A stretch of DNA of 64,000 nucleotides from JABLTI01 sp035528035 (GCA_035528035.1 DATKZI010000013.1:1-64000), one strand, 5' to 3'. Numbered from the stretch's first letter, positions 26,505 through 35,801 are shown. Translations and numbers: made by a program. Notes: generated from the letters alone by a model not told the origin.

Positions 26505-27827
26505 TTGTTAAAGAGAATGCCAGACGACCAATTGATTCTTGTGAAAAATTCTGAGTCTTTGGAAGAAGAAACAAGTGAGAAAGATACACAAGACTCTAAA
26601 AATAAAAAGAATCAAAAAGGATTGTTTTGGCTTATTTCAATAGGTAATAATGGCTCACAATTGATACTACTAAACTTTTTTCAATACTTTGCAGTTGCTG
26701 TTGGAGTTAAAGAAGGAATATTAGGATTCGTTACAGCTATTAGAAATCTCTTAGGAGCAGTGCTTCAAGGTAACTTTGGCTATTTAAGTGATAAAAAAGG
26801 TAGAAAATTCCTTTTACTTATTGGTTTTTTCCTTACATTTGTGGCAACAACGTTATTGATCTTTTCTTATAATCCTATAATGTTAATAATAGTTTCAATT
26901 CTGCATGCCTTCTCCTTTAGTATAGTTGTTCCTGTGTGGAACGCTGCTTTGGGTGATGTAACTCAAAAAGAAGGTCGAACGACCTATATTGGAAAACTTA
27001 GCTCTGTTGGACAAGGTGTAGGAGTGATCCTTATGATGATACTAGCAGGAGTATTTTGGATGCTAGATTATTTTAAGGGCATAACGCTAAGATTTCAAGT
27101 CCAATATGGAATTGTTTTTGCCATATGTGCAGCAAATCTCTTGATTTGTACAATTGGTGCAGCCTTTCTACGCGAAACAAGAAAATTTGAAATTAGTAGA
27201 AAAGCACCTAAAATTCTTTCAGCCTTTAAGAATAAGCCTTTTAGAAAATTCATAATTGTTAACTCCTTCTTTGGAGTTACTATGGCTGCTTTATGGCCTA
27301 TTTATCCTGTTATTCAGGCTGGTGAAGATTTCTTACATATGGATATTAATAAACTAATTTTGGTAGCAGTTATTTATACCATAGCCTTTAGTATAAGCAA
27401 TTATATCGCAGGTCGAGTTGGAGATAAGTTTGGACGTAAACCTGTGCTTATTTTTTCTCGAGTAATAATGTTTAGTGTAGCTTTATTCTATATCCCAGCT
27501 GTTTTATCAGGTTCATGGTATTGGATAATTCTTACTAATAGCGTAAGTGGTATTGGTAATGGCGCATTTCTTGTTATGATGAATGCTTATGCACTCGATA
27601 TGGCTCCAGATGAAGATCAAGGCAGCTATTCTGGGTTAACTCAAGCATCTTGGGGGGTAGCTACTTTTCTAGGTTCACTTATCATGGGATTTATTGCTCA
27701 AGCAATAAGTGAGAATTTTAATCCAATAACAATGGTTGTTTCGACAACTATCGCTATTGCAATTATGCGAGTTATCGCATCTATTGGTTATTTCTTTATT
27801 AAAGAAAGCTTAGTAAAAAAATCATGA
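26505..27827 (+). CDS. MFS transporter, DHA1-like (tandem copy 3)
   Basis: A 440-residue, twelve-helix major facilitator. Motif A appears as GYLSDKKGRKF and AGRVGDKFGRKP; the late segment reads LDMAPDEDQGSYSGLTQASW, the most divergent of the four copies and thus a candidate for altered substrate. TTG 26505 has AGGAG three bases before it; ATG 26517 is an alternative with better codon. The 77-bp gap from copy 2 has no terminator-like hairpin, so the cluster may be one transcript. Confidence 0.87.
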   Translation: MLKRMPDDQLILVKNSESLEEETSEKDTQDSKNKKNQKGLFWLISIGNNGSQLILLNFFQYFAVAVGVKEGILGFVTAIRNLLGAVLQGNFGYLSDKKGRKFLLLIGFFLTFVATTLLIFSYNPIMLIIVSILHAFSFSIVVPVWNAALGDVTQKEGRTTYIGKLSSVGQGVGVILMMILAGVFWMLDYFKGITLRFQVQYGIVFAICAANLLICTIGAAFLRETRKFEISRKAPKILSAFKNKPFRKFIIVNSFFGVTMAALWPIYPVIQAGEDFLHMDINKLILVAVIYTIAFSISNYIAGRVGDKFGRKPVLIFSRVIMFSVALFYIPAVLSGSWYWIILTNSVSGIGNGAFLVMMNAYALDMAPDEDQGSYSGLTQASWGVATFLGSLIMGFIAQAISENFNPITMVVSTTIAIAIMRVIASIGYFFIKESLVKKS

Positions 27828-27945
27828 AAATATTCCTAAGGAAAAAATAATATATTAAAAACCGTACAATCATTTAAATTTCATTGAATGTTTTCGACAA
27901 GTATCACTTACTTGATGGATTAGCTCTTTGTGAGGACTGCTTTAC

Positions 27946-29412
27946 TTGATACCAAATGAGAAGGATGATAACAACAACAAACATGAATCAACCAATTTAT
28001 TAGATTCAGAAATACCTGTTGGTTCCATGGAGCAGTCAAATTTAACATTAACAAATATTGATTTAGCACGAGAATCAACTTTAGATGACACTGAGTATGT
28101 TTATTCAAAAGAACTAAATACAAAAGGCAATAAGAGGTCTATGTTCTGGCTTATTTCGGTTTTTAGTTCTACAGGACAATTTTTCTTTGGTAACTTTTTC
28201 TCTGCTTTTGCAGCAGAGGTTGGTGTATCTGGAGCATTAATGGGTTTTATAACTTCCGTTCGAAACCTTTTCAGCTCGATATTCCAAGGATTCATCGGTT
28301 TTCTTAGTGATCGTATAGGCAGAAAATTCATAATGCTTCTAGGTATTTTCTTCAATTTTGCAATAACTGTTCCTCTTATTTTCTACCAAAGTAGAGGATT
28401 AATTGTTGCTATAGCTATTATTCAAGCATTATCTCTTAGTGTTTTTACTCCTGCGTGGAATGCCGTTCTTGGTGATGTTACCCGACCAGAATTTAGAGCA
28501 ACTTTTATTGGGAAAATAACCTCTATTGGTCGATTACTCTCAGTAGTTTTCTCGATCGTGATTGCAGTAGTCTTCTTTCTCTGTGGTGAGGATGGACCAT
28601 TGTACGGTCGAATTATCTGGGGATGGACAGTTGATATTCCATGGAGAACCCAATATAGCATTGCTTTTGCTATAGCAGCTATTAACTCACTAATATGCTC
28701 AATAATAATCTTCTTTATGAAAGAAACGAGATCCTTGGAAACAGAAATTAAACGTCCTCAATTTAGAATAGCTTTTAAAGAAACCAAATTCATGAAATTT
28801 GTAGTTTTTTATTCACTATTTGGTTTTAGTATGTCTTTTATTTGGCCTGTAAATCCAATGGTACAAGTGAATGTTCTAGATATGGAGTTTTACCAAATAG
28901 CAATTGTTGTTTCAGTATTTATTATTACAATGAGTATAGTACAAGTATTAGCAGGAATTCTAGGAGATCGTTTTGGTCGAAAACCAGTTTCCATTATTGG
29001 GGCATTTTTCTTAGTGTTATATCCAATAAGCATGCTTCCATCAATTATAACCGGAAAATGGGAATGGTTAATATTAGGAAATGTTATTGCAGGTTTTGGT
29101 ACTGGAACTTTCTTTGTCACATTAAATGCTTTAACACTAGACATGGCACCTGATAACCTCATGGGTGCGTATTCTGGTGTTCGCGAAATGTTTTGGGGCA
29201 TAGCTACCTTTATTGGATCACTATCAGCAGGATTCATAGTAGATGCTTTAGATGCTAATTACGGTCTACATAATGCAGCTATTATTATGAGCGTTGGTGT
29301 AACTATCTTAAGATTACTAATGGCTTTTGGGTTATTCTTTGTAACAGAAAGTTTACCCAAAGAAACCAGGGAAAAAAGGATGAATGGTTTTAATAATAAA
29401 TCAACCAAATAA
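27946..29412 (+). CDS. MFS transporter, DHA1-like (tandem copy 4)
   Basis: A 488-residue major facilitator with the longest acidic N-terminal extension of the four (about 63 residues before helix 1, MFWLISVFSSTGQFFFG). Motif A reads GFLSDRIGRKF and AGILGDRFGRKP, and LDMAPDNLMGAYSGVREMFW matches copy 2. The start TTG 27946 has GAGGA nine bases upstream. Between helices 5 and 6 an extracytoplasmic loop (CGEDGPLYGRIIWGW) is shared with copy 1, so copies 1 and 4 form one pair and copies 2 and 3 are more distant. Confidence 0.88.
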   Translation: MIPNEKDDNNNKHESTNLLDSEIPVGSMEQSNLTLTNIDLARESTLDDTEYVYSKELNTKGNKRSMFWLISVFSSTGQFFFGNFFSAFAAEVGVSGALMGFITSVRNLFSSIFQGFIGFLSDRIGRKFIMLLGIFFNFAITVPLIFYQSRGLIVAIAIIQALSLSVFTPAWNAVLGDVTRPEFRATFIGKITSIGRLLSVVFSIVIAVVFFLCGEDGPLYGRIIWGWTVDIPWRTQYSIAFAIAAINSLICSIIIFFMKETRSLETEIKRPQFRIAFKETKFMKFVVFYSLFGFSMSFIWPVNPMVQVNVLDMEFYQIAIVVSVFIITMSIVQVLAGILGDRFGRKPVSIIGAFFLVLYPISMLPSIITGKWEWLILGNVIAGFGTGTFFVTLNALTLDMAPDNLMGAYSGVREMFWGIATFIGSLSAGFIVDALDANYGLHNAAIIMSVGVTILRLLMAFGLFFVTESLPKETREKRMNGFNNKSTK

Positions 29413-29526
29413 TTTTTTACTTGTAGAGAATCTTTCGACAGAAATACTCAAACTTTTACATAAACAAATATCTTTATAGTTTCTTTTGTTTACATAACTT
29501 CAACCTTTATTAGAAGTTGATTTGAT

Positions 29527-29877
29527 ATGATGAATTTAGCAGCAGAAACGTGGCAAATTAAAGAAGGAGATGAAATCACTTTTGCTGTTGAAGTAACTCT
29601 TTTTCTTGGGTTTATAATTATAACAATTTTATTAGGATTCTTGCGTAAAAGATATCCCCAACTAACAAAAAACGGTTGGATTGAACTAGTTATTGGCTCA
29701 ATGTTTCTCTCATTAAAGGGACTCTTTGATGGTTTAGATACAGTAAGTTCTTCAATAAGTGAACATGATATTTTTGATAGCTTTGAAGCTGTCTTCATCT
29801 TTGTAGGATTAGTTCTCCTTGGTGTTGGATTGCTACGAATTGCATTATTCAGTGCAAAAGTATGGGAGGTACGATAA
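29527..29877 (+). CDS. Small three-helix membrane protein (paralogue pair, first member)
   Basis: A 116-residue integral membrane protein with three predicted helices (about residues 20-40, 52-70 and 88-108). It ends three bases before the ATG of the next gene, which encodes a protein with the same helix order and a similar ending (FVGLVLLGVGLLRIALFSAKVW versus ILLGGAVLLVIGFSRFFWFSSRL). They are probably co-translated halves of a hetero-oligomer. The layout resembles the membrane segment of sensory proteins; no function is known to me. Confidence 0.6.
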   Translation: MMNLAAETWQIKEGDEITFAVEVTLFLGFIIITILLGFLRKRYPQLTKNGWIELVIGSMFLSLKGLFDGLDTVSSSISEHDIFDSFEAVFIFVGLVLLGVGLLRIALFSAKVWEVR

Positions 29878-29880
29878 AAA

Positions 29881-30279
29881 ATGTTAAAACTAAATGCTTC
29901 ATTTATTGATCATTGGATAACAACTTTCGACTTACAAGCAGTAAGGGATATTTTGCTTGAATCATTAGCAGTCTTGGGATTTCTCTTCTTGTCTGTAGCA
30001 CTAATAATTGCTTTAGCTAAAGCACCAATTCTATTGAGACATGGTTCATTAGAAATACTCTTCTTTGTAATATTTGGATTTATTAGTTCCTGTATGAATG
30101 TTTTTGATGAATTTGCTTGGCTTGGACCTTATAGCTATTGGAAATTAGCTAAAGATTTGATTTTATTAGGAGGAGCTGTTCTCCTAGTAATAGGATTTTC
30201 TAGATTCTTCTGGTTTTCATCCAGGTTATTTGGAACCAAATGTGAAAACAAATCTGATAAATTAGCACAATCTGAATAG
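29881..30279 (+). CDS. Small three-helix membrane protein (paralogue pair, second member)
   Basis: A 132-residue integral membrane protein with three predicted helices (about 25-45, 53-72 and 92-115) and a charged cytosolic tail. It is paralogous to the preceding protein and tightly coupled to it. A strong hairpin with T-rich tail (30280-30310) directly follows the stop and ends the two-gene unit. Its acidic residues in helix 2 (NVFDEFAW versus GLFDGLDT) occupy the same place in both partners and may face each other. Confidence 0.6.
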   Translation: MLKLNASFIDHWITTFDLQAVRDILLESLAVLGFLFLSVALIIALAKAPILLRHGSLEILFFVIFGFISSCMNVFDEFAWLGPYSYWKLAKDLILLGGAVLLVIGFSRFFWFSSRLFGTKCENKSDKLAQSE

Positions 30280-30310
30280 TTAAAAGGATAAAAACAGAAT
30301 ATCCTTTTAA
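30280..30310 (+). terminator. Hairpin terminator after the small membrane protein pair
   Basis: TTAAAAGGATA and TATCCTTTTAA form perfect 11-bp arms around a nine-base loop, followed by TTTAATT. It starts at the last bases of the upstream stop region. Confidence 0.65.
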
Positions 30311-30344
30311 TTTAATTCAGTTATAAATTTCGATGTGATTATTT

Positions 30345-31217
30345 ATGTTAGATGAATTCTTCATTCTAAGAAAAGATGGTTTGACTATTTTTCATATAGT
30401 CTTAGAAGAAGATTCATTTACAGTGAAAGTTCCTACAGACCTTTTTGCTGGTTTTTCTAGCGCTATTGTTGCTTTCGCAAATGAGCTCGGTTCAGGTCAG
30501 CTTTCCAAAATTGAAATCGAAGATCAAATTTTCGTCTATAATATTAAAGATGAATTAATTACTGTAGCTAAAATTAGTCACAATGATGATGAAACAATTG
30601 CTGAACATATTGTTTCTGTACTTGAAATGGAATTTATAAAAGAATATCATGACGAATTGAAAAATTATGATGGTGCTGTTCGAAAAGATATTTTCTTCCC
30701 ATTTTCTATTAAGGTTAGAGAAATAATTTCAAAATGTATGAAGATTGCTTTGAAAAATCCTCACCTTTTGGAAAATATTCCACCTAGTATTGATATTGAT
30801 GCAATCTTAAAATTAAGCGATTGTTCAGAAGAGCTTCTTGGTAATTTCCCAGAAACAACTATTGCTGTTACTCGAGAGTTTCAATCACAATTACCTGAAG
30901 ATGTTATGAACTATACTATGTTTAAATTAGGCAAGGAATTTGGCAAAGATATTGCAATAAGAAAATTAAAACAAAAGGCAAATGATAAAACTATTATGAA
31001 ATTGTTAAAAAAAATTAGTATTTGTTCATTTGATGATAACATAATAACCTTGAGAATTTGCCCATTCTGTAGAGGAAGAAAGGTAAAAGAATCAGATTGT
31101 GACTTCGTATCAGGTTTTATAGAAGGAGCTTATGATGACTCTAAGGTTTCCGTTAGAGAAATCAAATGTCACGCTGTTGGTGACAAGTATTGTCAATTTA
31201 GAATTTTTAAGAATTAG
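30345..31217 (+). CDS. Longin/SRX-like N-terminal domain fused to a V4R domain
   Basis: A 290-residue soluble protein. Residues 1-115 run MLDEFFILRKDGLTIFHIVL, then LFAGFSSAIVAFANELG, then FVYNIKDELITVAKISHNDD and a final helix; this order (two strands, helix, three strands, helix) and wording resemble longin and signal-recognition-particle-receptor (SRX) domains. Residues about 185-290 are a V4R domain: LGKEFGKDIAIRKLKQ, CPFCRGRKVKESDCDFVSGF with IEGAYDDSK, and C-HAVGDKYCQFRI, with the conserved cysteines for zinc. V4R is the prokaryotic relative of the TRAPP subunit Bet3. The V4R call is firm, the longin call is by pattern. Function may be ligand sensing or membrane-traffic-like scaffolding. 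Confidence 0.75.
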   Translation: MLDEFFILRKDGLTIFHIVLEEDSFTVKVPTDLFAGFSSAIVAFANELGSGQLSKIEIEDQIFVYNIKDELITVAKISHNDDETIAEHIVSVLEMEFIKEYHDELKNYDGAVRKDIFFPFSIKVREIISKCMKIALKNPHLLENIPPSIDIDAILKLSDCSEELLGNFPETTIAVTREFQSQLPEDVMNYTMFKLGKEFGKDIAIRKLKQKANDKTIMKLLKKISICSFDDNIITLRICPFCRGRKVKESDCDFVSGFIEGAYDDSKVSVREIKCHAVGDKYCQFRIFKN

Positions 31218-31229
31218 AAAAAAAATAAA

Positions 31230-31264
31230 AGTGAAATAGAAGAAGATTCTTCTAAAATTTCACT
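31230..31264. terminator. Bidirectional hairpin between convergent genes
   Basis: AGTGAAAT plus AGAAGAA pairs with TTCTTCT plus ATTTCACT around a two-base centre with a three-base bulge; A-rich on the left and overlapping the stop of the minus-strand gene on the right. It can end transcripts from both the V4R gene and the PaaK-like gene. Confidence 0.5.
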
Positions 31265-32709
31265 GGTTTGTTGAAATCGGGATCATACCGAACTGTTTTA
31301 CTTTTACCTTGACCGTAAACTTCTAGCTGTAATTTGCTTGTAAATTTAATTTCATCAAAAGCAAATAAGCCATTGTCATATCCTCTATGGAAGATATCAA
31401 AACTGTGCAAGGATTCGAATAATTCTTTCTTAAAAACTTCCTCATCCTTCACAAACTCTGGTTCAATGGTAAGAACGATTTTCGGAGTGTATTTATCTCG
31501 AGTAACATAAACTTCCCAAAGATTTACTTTACCTGATTTGAAATCTTTTCGTAATAATCGATCAAAGATTATTGCAGATAATCTAATTACTCCTAAGTTT
31601 ATTATACCATCAGTTCGTCCCAAGATTTTCAACCGTGGATTCTCTTGCCCACAAATACACTCTTCTGGGGAAACAACTAGTACTTTATCTCTTACTCGAT
31701 AACGGATCATTGGCAATGCTTCCTTAAAATCGGTAAGAACTAATTCACCTACAAGTCCTTTTTCAGCTTCTGAAAGAATGATTGCTTCTGGTTGGTATGT
31801 GGGGTCATTTTCTTCTTTTTCTAATTCCTTTTCAGAGATAATCTCAATGATACCATTGTTACTTGGAAAATGCATACCATTATGTTCCTTGCATTCAAAA
31901 CCACCACTAAAACCTTCAGTAAAGGCAAATACATCATATGCTTCTAATCCCCATTTTTCTTCTATTGCTTTTCTGAATGGATCTAAACGTTCTCCGCCAA
32001 AGAAACCACACTTCATATCTTTGAAAATATGTTTGGGATAAATCTTCTTTACTTTTGTAACTGCAGCAGCAAGTTTTAATTTAAGACTCTTTTCTTCTGC
32101 TGCTTGAGCTTTTAATACTTTAGGAGTATTAATAGCTATTTCATCGGCCATTCTTAATGTTAGTGATGGTGTACCTATCATAGCTGTAGGTTTTCTTTTC
32201 ATAAGCAAACCAAAACCATCTTGAATATATTCAGGTGCAAAAGCTAGAATTTCCAATGGTTTTCCTAATCGACCAGTGTTTTCTAATAACTTAAATGGAG
32301 TGGTTCCTGAAATAAAAGGGGGAGGTAAAGCTATAATTAAAATGCGATCTGTTGGTTCAAGATACTGTGATATTGTTTCCGCTAATCTTAGTCCTGCTTT
32401 TTCATAATCATTAAATGTCCAAGGAATCCATTTCTTATTACCCATTGAGCCAGAGGTATTATACCAAAATCCAACTGTTTCGGTTAGAATTATTTCTTCT
32501 ACAGGATATTTGTCCCAGGTAACTCGTAAGTCTTCTGCACTGGTATAAGGTAGTTTTGTTAATCCTTCATAACCATTTAATGATGTAATATCAGTTATTT
32601 TTTTCTTCCAACGATCATGATAAAGAGCAGATGAGTAGGCTCTTTGTATGAGATTGGTCTTAATCATATTCTTATCTAATTCTTGATAAAGTTCTCTAAA
32701 AGCAGACAA
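31252..32709 (-). CDS. PaaK/CapK-family adenylate-forming CoA ligase-like protein (minus copy)
   Basis: A 485-residue member of the ANL superfamily. The ATP-binding P-loop is NTSGSMGNKKWIPWT, and KCGFFGGERLDPFRKAIEE, YDVFAFTEG, GELVLTDFKEALPMIRYRVRD and ILGRTDGIINLG follow in phenylacetate-CoA-ligase order. These enzymes activate aryl or other carboxylates as AMP esters and then thioesters. Start is TTG 32709 preceded at nine bases by AGGATG. It faces a second PaaK homologue divergently. Acids such as phenylacetate could come from IorAB-type metabolism, but substrate is not predictable. Confidence 0.82.
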   Translation of the reverse strand: MSAFRELYQELDKNMIKTNLIQRAYSSALYHDRWKKKITDITSLNGYEGLTKLPYTSAEDLRVTWDKYPVEEIILTETVGFWYNTSGSMGNKKWIPWTFNDYEKAGLRLAETISQYLEPTDRILIIALPPPFISGTTPFKLLENTGRLGKPLEILAFAPEYIQDGFGLLMKRKPTAMIGTPSLTLRMADEIAINTPKVLKAQAAEEKSLKLKLAAAVTKVKKIYPKHIFKDMKCGFFGGERLDPFRKAIEEKWGLEAYDVFAFTEGFSGGFECKEHNGMHFPSNNGIIEIISEKELEKEENDPTYQPEAIILSEAEKGLVGELVLTDFKEALPMIRYRVRDKVLVVSPEECICGQENPRLKILGRTDGIINLGVIRLSAIIFDRLLRKDFKSGKVNLWEVYVTRDKYTPKIVLTIEPEFVKDEEVFKKELFESLHSFDIFHRGYDNGLFAFDEIKFTSKLQLEVYGQGKSKTVRYDPDFNKPVKF

Positions 32710-32803
32710 TTATTACAACATCCTTAAATTATATTATTGCACTTTGGGCAATGTTATTATGTATATATTAACAATTTCCTATTAATTATAAAAACACTTC
32801 ATC

Positions 32804-34192
32804 GTGGTTGACTTAATAATGAATTTTGATTGGCTCCTTTCACTTATTATAAAAATGAAACTAAAACGATTGCAGCGAAAATTAACTAACAACGACCAAG
32901 AATTTGTTAAAAAACAAATAAGAAAGCTTAATCCTCGAACAATTGATCTTACTATTAAATATTATATGGTTAATGGTCTCAAACATGCAGCAAAAAACTC
33001 TCCTTTTTATAGAGATAAATTAGCTCCTTTAGTAAAAGACCTAAAGATTAAAACAGCATATTCAATTATACAGAAATTACCTTTTACAACCTCCCAAGAG
33101 ATTTCTGAGGATTCCAGTCAATTTATAGCGATTCCAAAAGATGATATTACTAGTGTTCATTTCACATACGGAACCACTGGTGGCAAGAAAATAATCTATA
33201 ATTCAAAACGAGATATGTATATCATTAATTATAGTTATACTCTCGGATTTCTCCAATGTGATATTGATAAATCAGATATTGCTCAAATTCTTTACTCCTT
33301 TGGTATTTGGGCTCTAGCTGAAAATATTCAACTAGCACTTTTGAATATGGGTGTTGTAACTTTATCAACTGGCAATTATGTTAATTTTAAAGAACAACAA
33401 GACTATATCGAGAAATTTGGTGTTACAACATTGTTTGGCACACCTTCTTATATTTACAATCTAGCACGTGAAATAGATTTACCTGAGAAAAATAAAAAGC
33501 TCATGAAAGCAATTCTTGTTGGCGGGGAAGGATTACCAGAGCATAGAAGGAAAACCATTGAGGAACGTCTAGGTGGGGAAGTTTTTATCAACTATGGACT
33601 CAATGAAGTGGGAGGAGGAATAGGTTCTGAATGTAATCATCATAATGGGTATCATATTTTCCCCACAAATTATGTAGAGATAATTGATCCAAAAACTGGT
33701 CAACCTGTGAAAAAAGGTGAATATGGCGAACTAGTGGTTACTACATTACGACGAGAAGCTATGCCATTAATAAGATATAGAACGGGTGATATCACCAGAG
33801 AAATTCTCGGGGAATGTGAATGCGGATTAAAATTACCAAGAATAGATTATTTGCAAGGAAGAGCTGATGACAGAGTAATAATTGGTGCAGCAGAAAAATA
33901 TTATCCAATAACATTTGATTTACTATTTGATTCTATAAGTGAGGTAAAAGATTATTGGATTGAAATTTATACAGATGATGGCAAGGATTTACTAAAAGTT
34001 TATGTTTTAACAAATAATCCTTCAGAAAAATTACAAAAGGAGATATTAGATAAATTCTATTTGATAGACTCAATTAAAATCGATATTGAAACAACGAAAA
34101 CTGTTACTGTTCCTGAAATAATATTTATTAAAGAGCTTCCAAAAGGGGCAAAACGTAGAAGACTCGTTGATAAAAGAAAAATAATCAAATAA
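32804..34192 (+). CDS. PaaK-family adenylate-forming CoA ligase-like protein (plus copy)
   Basis: A 462-residue phenylacetate-CoA-ligase-like protein with ATP loop HFTYGTTGGKKIIY, TLFGTPSYIYNLAREI, AILVGGEGLPEHRRKTIEE, FINYGLNEVGGGIGSEC, GELVVTTLRREAMPLIRYRTGD and the terminal-domain hinge LQGRADDRVIIG. A CECGLKLPR segment matches the CxCG-type zinc knuckle seen in many PaaK proteins; the minus-strand copy has CICGQENPR in the same place. Start is GTG 32804 or ATG 32819. The two copies share the intergenic promoter region and were probably duplicated long ago. Confidence 0.83.
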   Translation: MVDLIMNFDWLLSLIIKMKLKRLQRKLTNNDQEFVKKQIRKLNPRTIDLTIKYYMVNGLKHAAKNSPFYRDKLAPLVKDLKIKTAYSIIQKLPFTTSQEISEDSSQFIAIPKDDITSVHFTYGTTGGKKIIYNSKRDMYIINYSYTLGFLQCDIDKSDIAQILYSFGIWALAENIQLALLNMGVVTLSTGNYVNFKEQQDYIEKFGVTTLFGTPSYIYNLAREIDLPEKNKKLMKAILVGGEGLPEHRRKTIEERLGGEVFINYGLNEVGGGIGSECNHHNGYHIFPTNYVEIIDPKTGQPVKKGEYGELVVTTLRREAMPLIRYRTGDITREILGECECGLKLPRIDYLQGRADDRVIIGAAEKYYPITFDLLFDSISEVKDYWIEIYTDDGKDLLKVYVLTNNPSEKLQKEILDKFYLIDSIKIDIETTKTVTVPEIIFIKELPKGAKRRRLVDKRKIIK

Positions 34193-34207
34193 AAGGGATA
34201 GTACAGT

Positions 34208-34828
34208 ATGAAAAAAAGAGGAAAAATCATTCTAATAATTTTTTCAAGTATAGTTATCTTAACAGGAATAACTATTCCACTATTACCTTTTATACTTCAA
34301 TATCAACCAGCTTATGGCACTCCTACTTTTGAATTTCCCGTGGCTGAACCTATGAATATTACCAGTTTATCAGCTTATAATATTCCTAATTGGGGTGAAC
34401 CAGGTGTTTTTCATAATGGTATTGATTTAGTGATTAGTGGTCCAACACAATTAATTTCCCCTTGTTATGGTATTATAACCAGGATTTGGTATAATATTAA
34501 TCCCTATGTAGGTGGAGAGGTAGCAATGATTCACGTCCAGATAACTGTAAATTATGCTTGGTCAGTTAAACTCGTTTTTGAACCCTTTGCAAACACAACT
34601 GAAATACGAGATAGACAGTTAGAACTAATTGTAACAAAAGTTGGTACAAGAGTTGAACCAGGTGATTTAGTAGGAACACTACTTTGGAGCACGAATTATC
34701 CCCATCTTCACTATATGATCATGAACAACGGTGATGATGTAAATCCTTACATATATTCCTCTTCTACTGCTCAAGCAATCTTTGACGAAATAGCTGAGAG
34801 AACTAATAGCACCATTTACTATCCTTAG
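34208..34828 (+). CDS. Membrane-anchored M23 (LytM-like) peptidase-fold protein
   Basis: A 206-residue protein with an N-terminal signal anchor (IILIIFSSIVILTGITIPLL). The extracytoplasmic part carries the M23 hallmarks FHNGIDLVI (His-x-Gly-x-Asp), PCYGIITRIW, GTRVEPGDLVGTLLWS and PHLHYMI (the catalytic HxH). These zinc residues suggest endopeptidase activity, but archaea lack standard peptidoglycan, so the target is unknown and could be a surface protein or pseudomurein-like polymer. It starts 15 bases after the PaaK-like gene and is probably co-transcribed with it. Confidence 0.7.
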   Translation: MKKRGKIILIIFSSIVILTGITIPLLPFILQYQPAYGTPTFEFPVAEPMNITSLSAYNIPNWGEPGVFHNGIDLVISGPTQLISPCYGIITRIWYNINPYVGGEVAMIHVQITVNYAWSVKLVFEPFANTTEIRDRQLELIVTKVGTRVEPGDLVGTLLWSTNYPHLHYMIMNNGDDVNPYIYSSSTAQAIFDEIAERTNSTIYYP

Positions 34829-34903
34829 GAAGAAATTAAGCACTAGTTTAATAGGAAAAAATAAAGTCTATTAATGTAAGATATTATTTATGAGTTGATT
34901 TCT

Positions 34904-35641
34904 TTGTGTGGTAGATTTGCCCGATTCTCTCCAGCACATATTTTTCGAATGCTTTTTCAGTTAAATGAATTTATAGACATACCTCCTCAATATAATATCT
35001 CTCCAGGACAAGATATCTACGCTGTGAGAGGAATAATTATGCGCGATGAACAAGCACGAACAGCTTCAGCTGATAGCAATTATGATAAGGAAGTGGTTTC
35101 CTTCAAATGGGGATTAATACCCTTTTGGGCTAAGGATCCAACTATCGGTAATCGTATGATCAATTCGCGTTCGGAAACTGTTACTGAGAAACCATCATTC
35201 AAAACCGCTTTTAAAAATCATCGTTGCTTGATACCAACTGATGGATTCTTTGAATGGCAAAAACAAAAAGATGGAGGAAAACAACCTTATTTTATCCATA
35301 TGAAATCTGATGAACCTTTTGCTTTTGCTGGAATTTGGGATAGATGGAAAAGTCCCGAAGAACAGATAATCGAATCTTGTTCAATTTTGACTACTGAGCC
35401 AAATAGCTTATTGCAACCAATACACAATCGCATGCCCGTTATTATAGATCCAAATGATTTTGAGCAGTGGTTGAATCCTTCAAACACCGATATAGAAGAA
35501 TTAAAAGACCTTCTAAAACCATTCGATGCGAAAAAAATGGCTGCTTATCCTGTCTCAACCTATGTTAATAGTCCTTCAAACAAAGACGAAAAGTGCATCC
35601 TCAAGGAAGAAGAAAAATCCAAACAACAAAAATTATTCTGA
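34904..35641 (+). CDS. SRAP/HMCES family abasic-site DNA-protein crosslink protein (YedK-like)
   Basis: A 245-residue SOS-response-associated peptidase domain protein that covalently shields abasic sites in single-stranded DNA through its second residue, Cys2. Choosing TTG 34904 gives Met-Cys-Gly-Arg-Phe, the essential N-terminus; the longer frame from 34895 would bury that Cys and is rejected. Further hallmarks are NISPGQDIYAVR, WGLIPFWAKDP, MINSRSETV, RCLIPTDGFFEW (active-site Glu) and HNRMPVII (active-site His). A family B DNA polymerase lies 203 bp downstream on the same strand. Confidence 0.93.
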   Translation: MCGRFARFSPAHIFRMLFQLNEFIDIPPQYNISPGQDIYAVRGIIMRDEQARTASADSNYDKEVVSFKWGLIPFWAKDPTIGNRMINSRSETVTEKPSFKTAFKNHRCLIPTDGFFEWQKQKDGGKQPYFIHMKSDEPFAFAGIWDRWKSPEEQIIESCSILTTEPNSLLQPIHNRMPVIIDPNDFEQWLNPSNTDIEELKDLLKPFDAKKMAAYPVSTYVNSPSNKDEKCILKEEEKSKQQKLF

Positions 35642-35801
35642 AGGAATTTTTTTTCTCAAAACTTTTCCTCAGAAAAAGTAATTTCTCTGCAATTCTGTCG
35701 ACAAAAATACTTACAGTTATCTCTCACTTTGAGTCTTTTCTTTATTTTCAAACACCCTTGATAGTCCACTGTCTGTTTAACATTAAGTTGTAGCATAATA
35801 A

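Noticed and set aside
28842..29237. Open frames on both strands inside the fourth MFS transporter
   Set aside because: They are shadows of a real gene: composition is Ser/Asn/Tyr-rich junk, and the MFS frame carries the conserved motifs.
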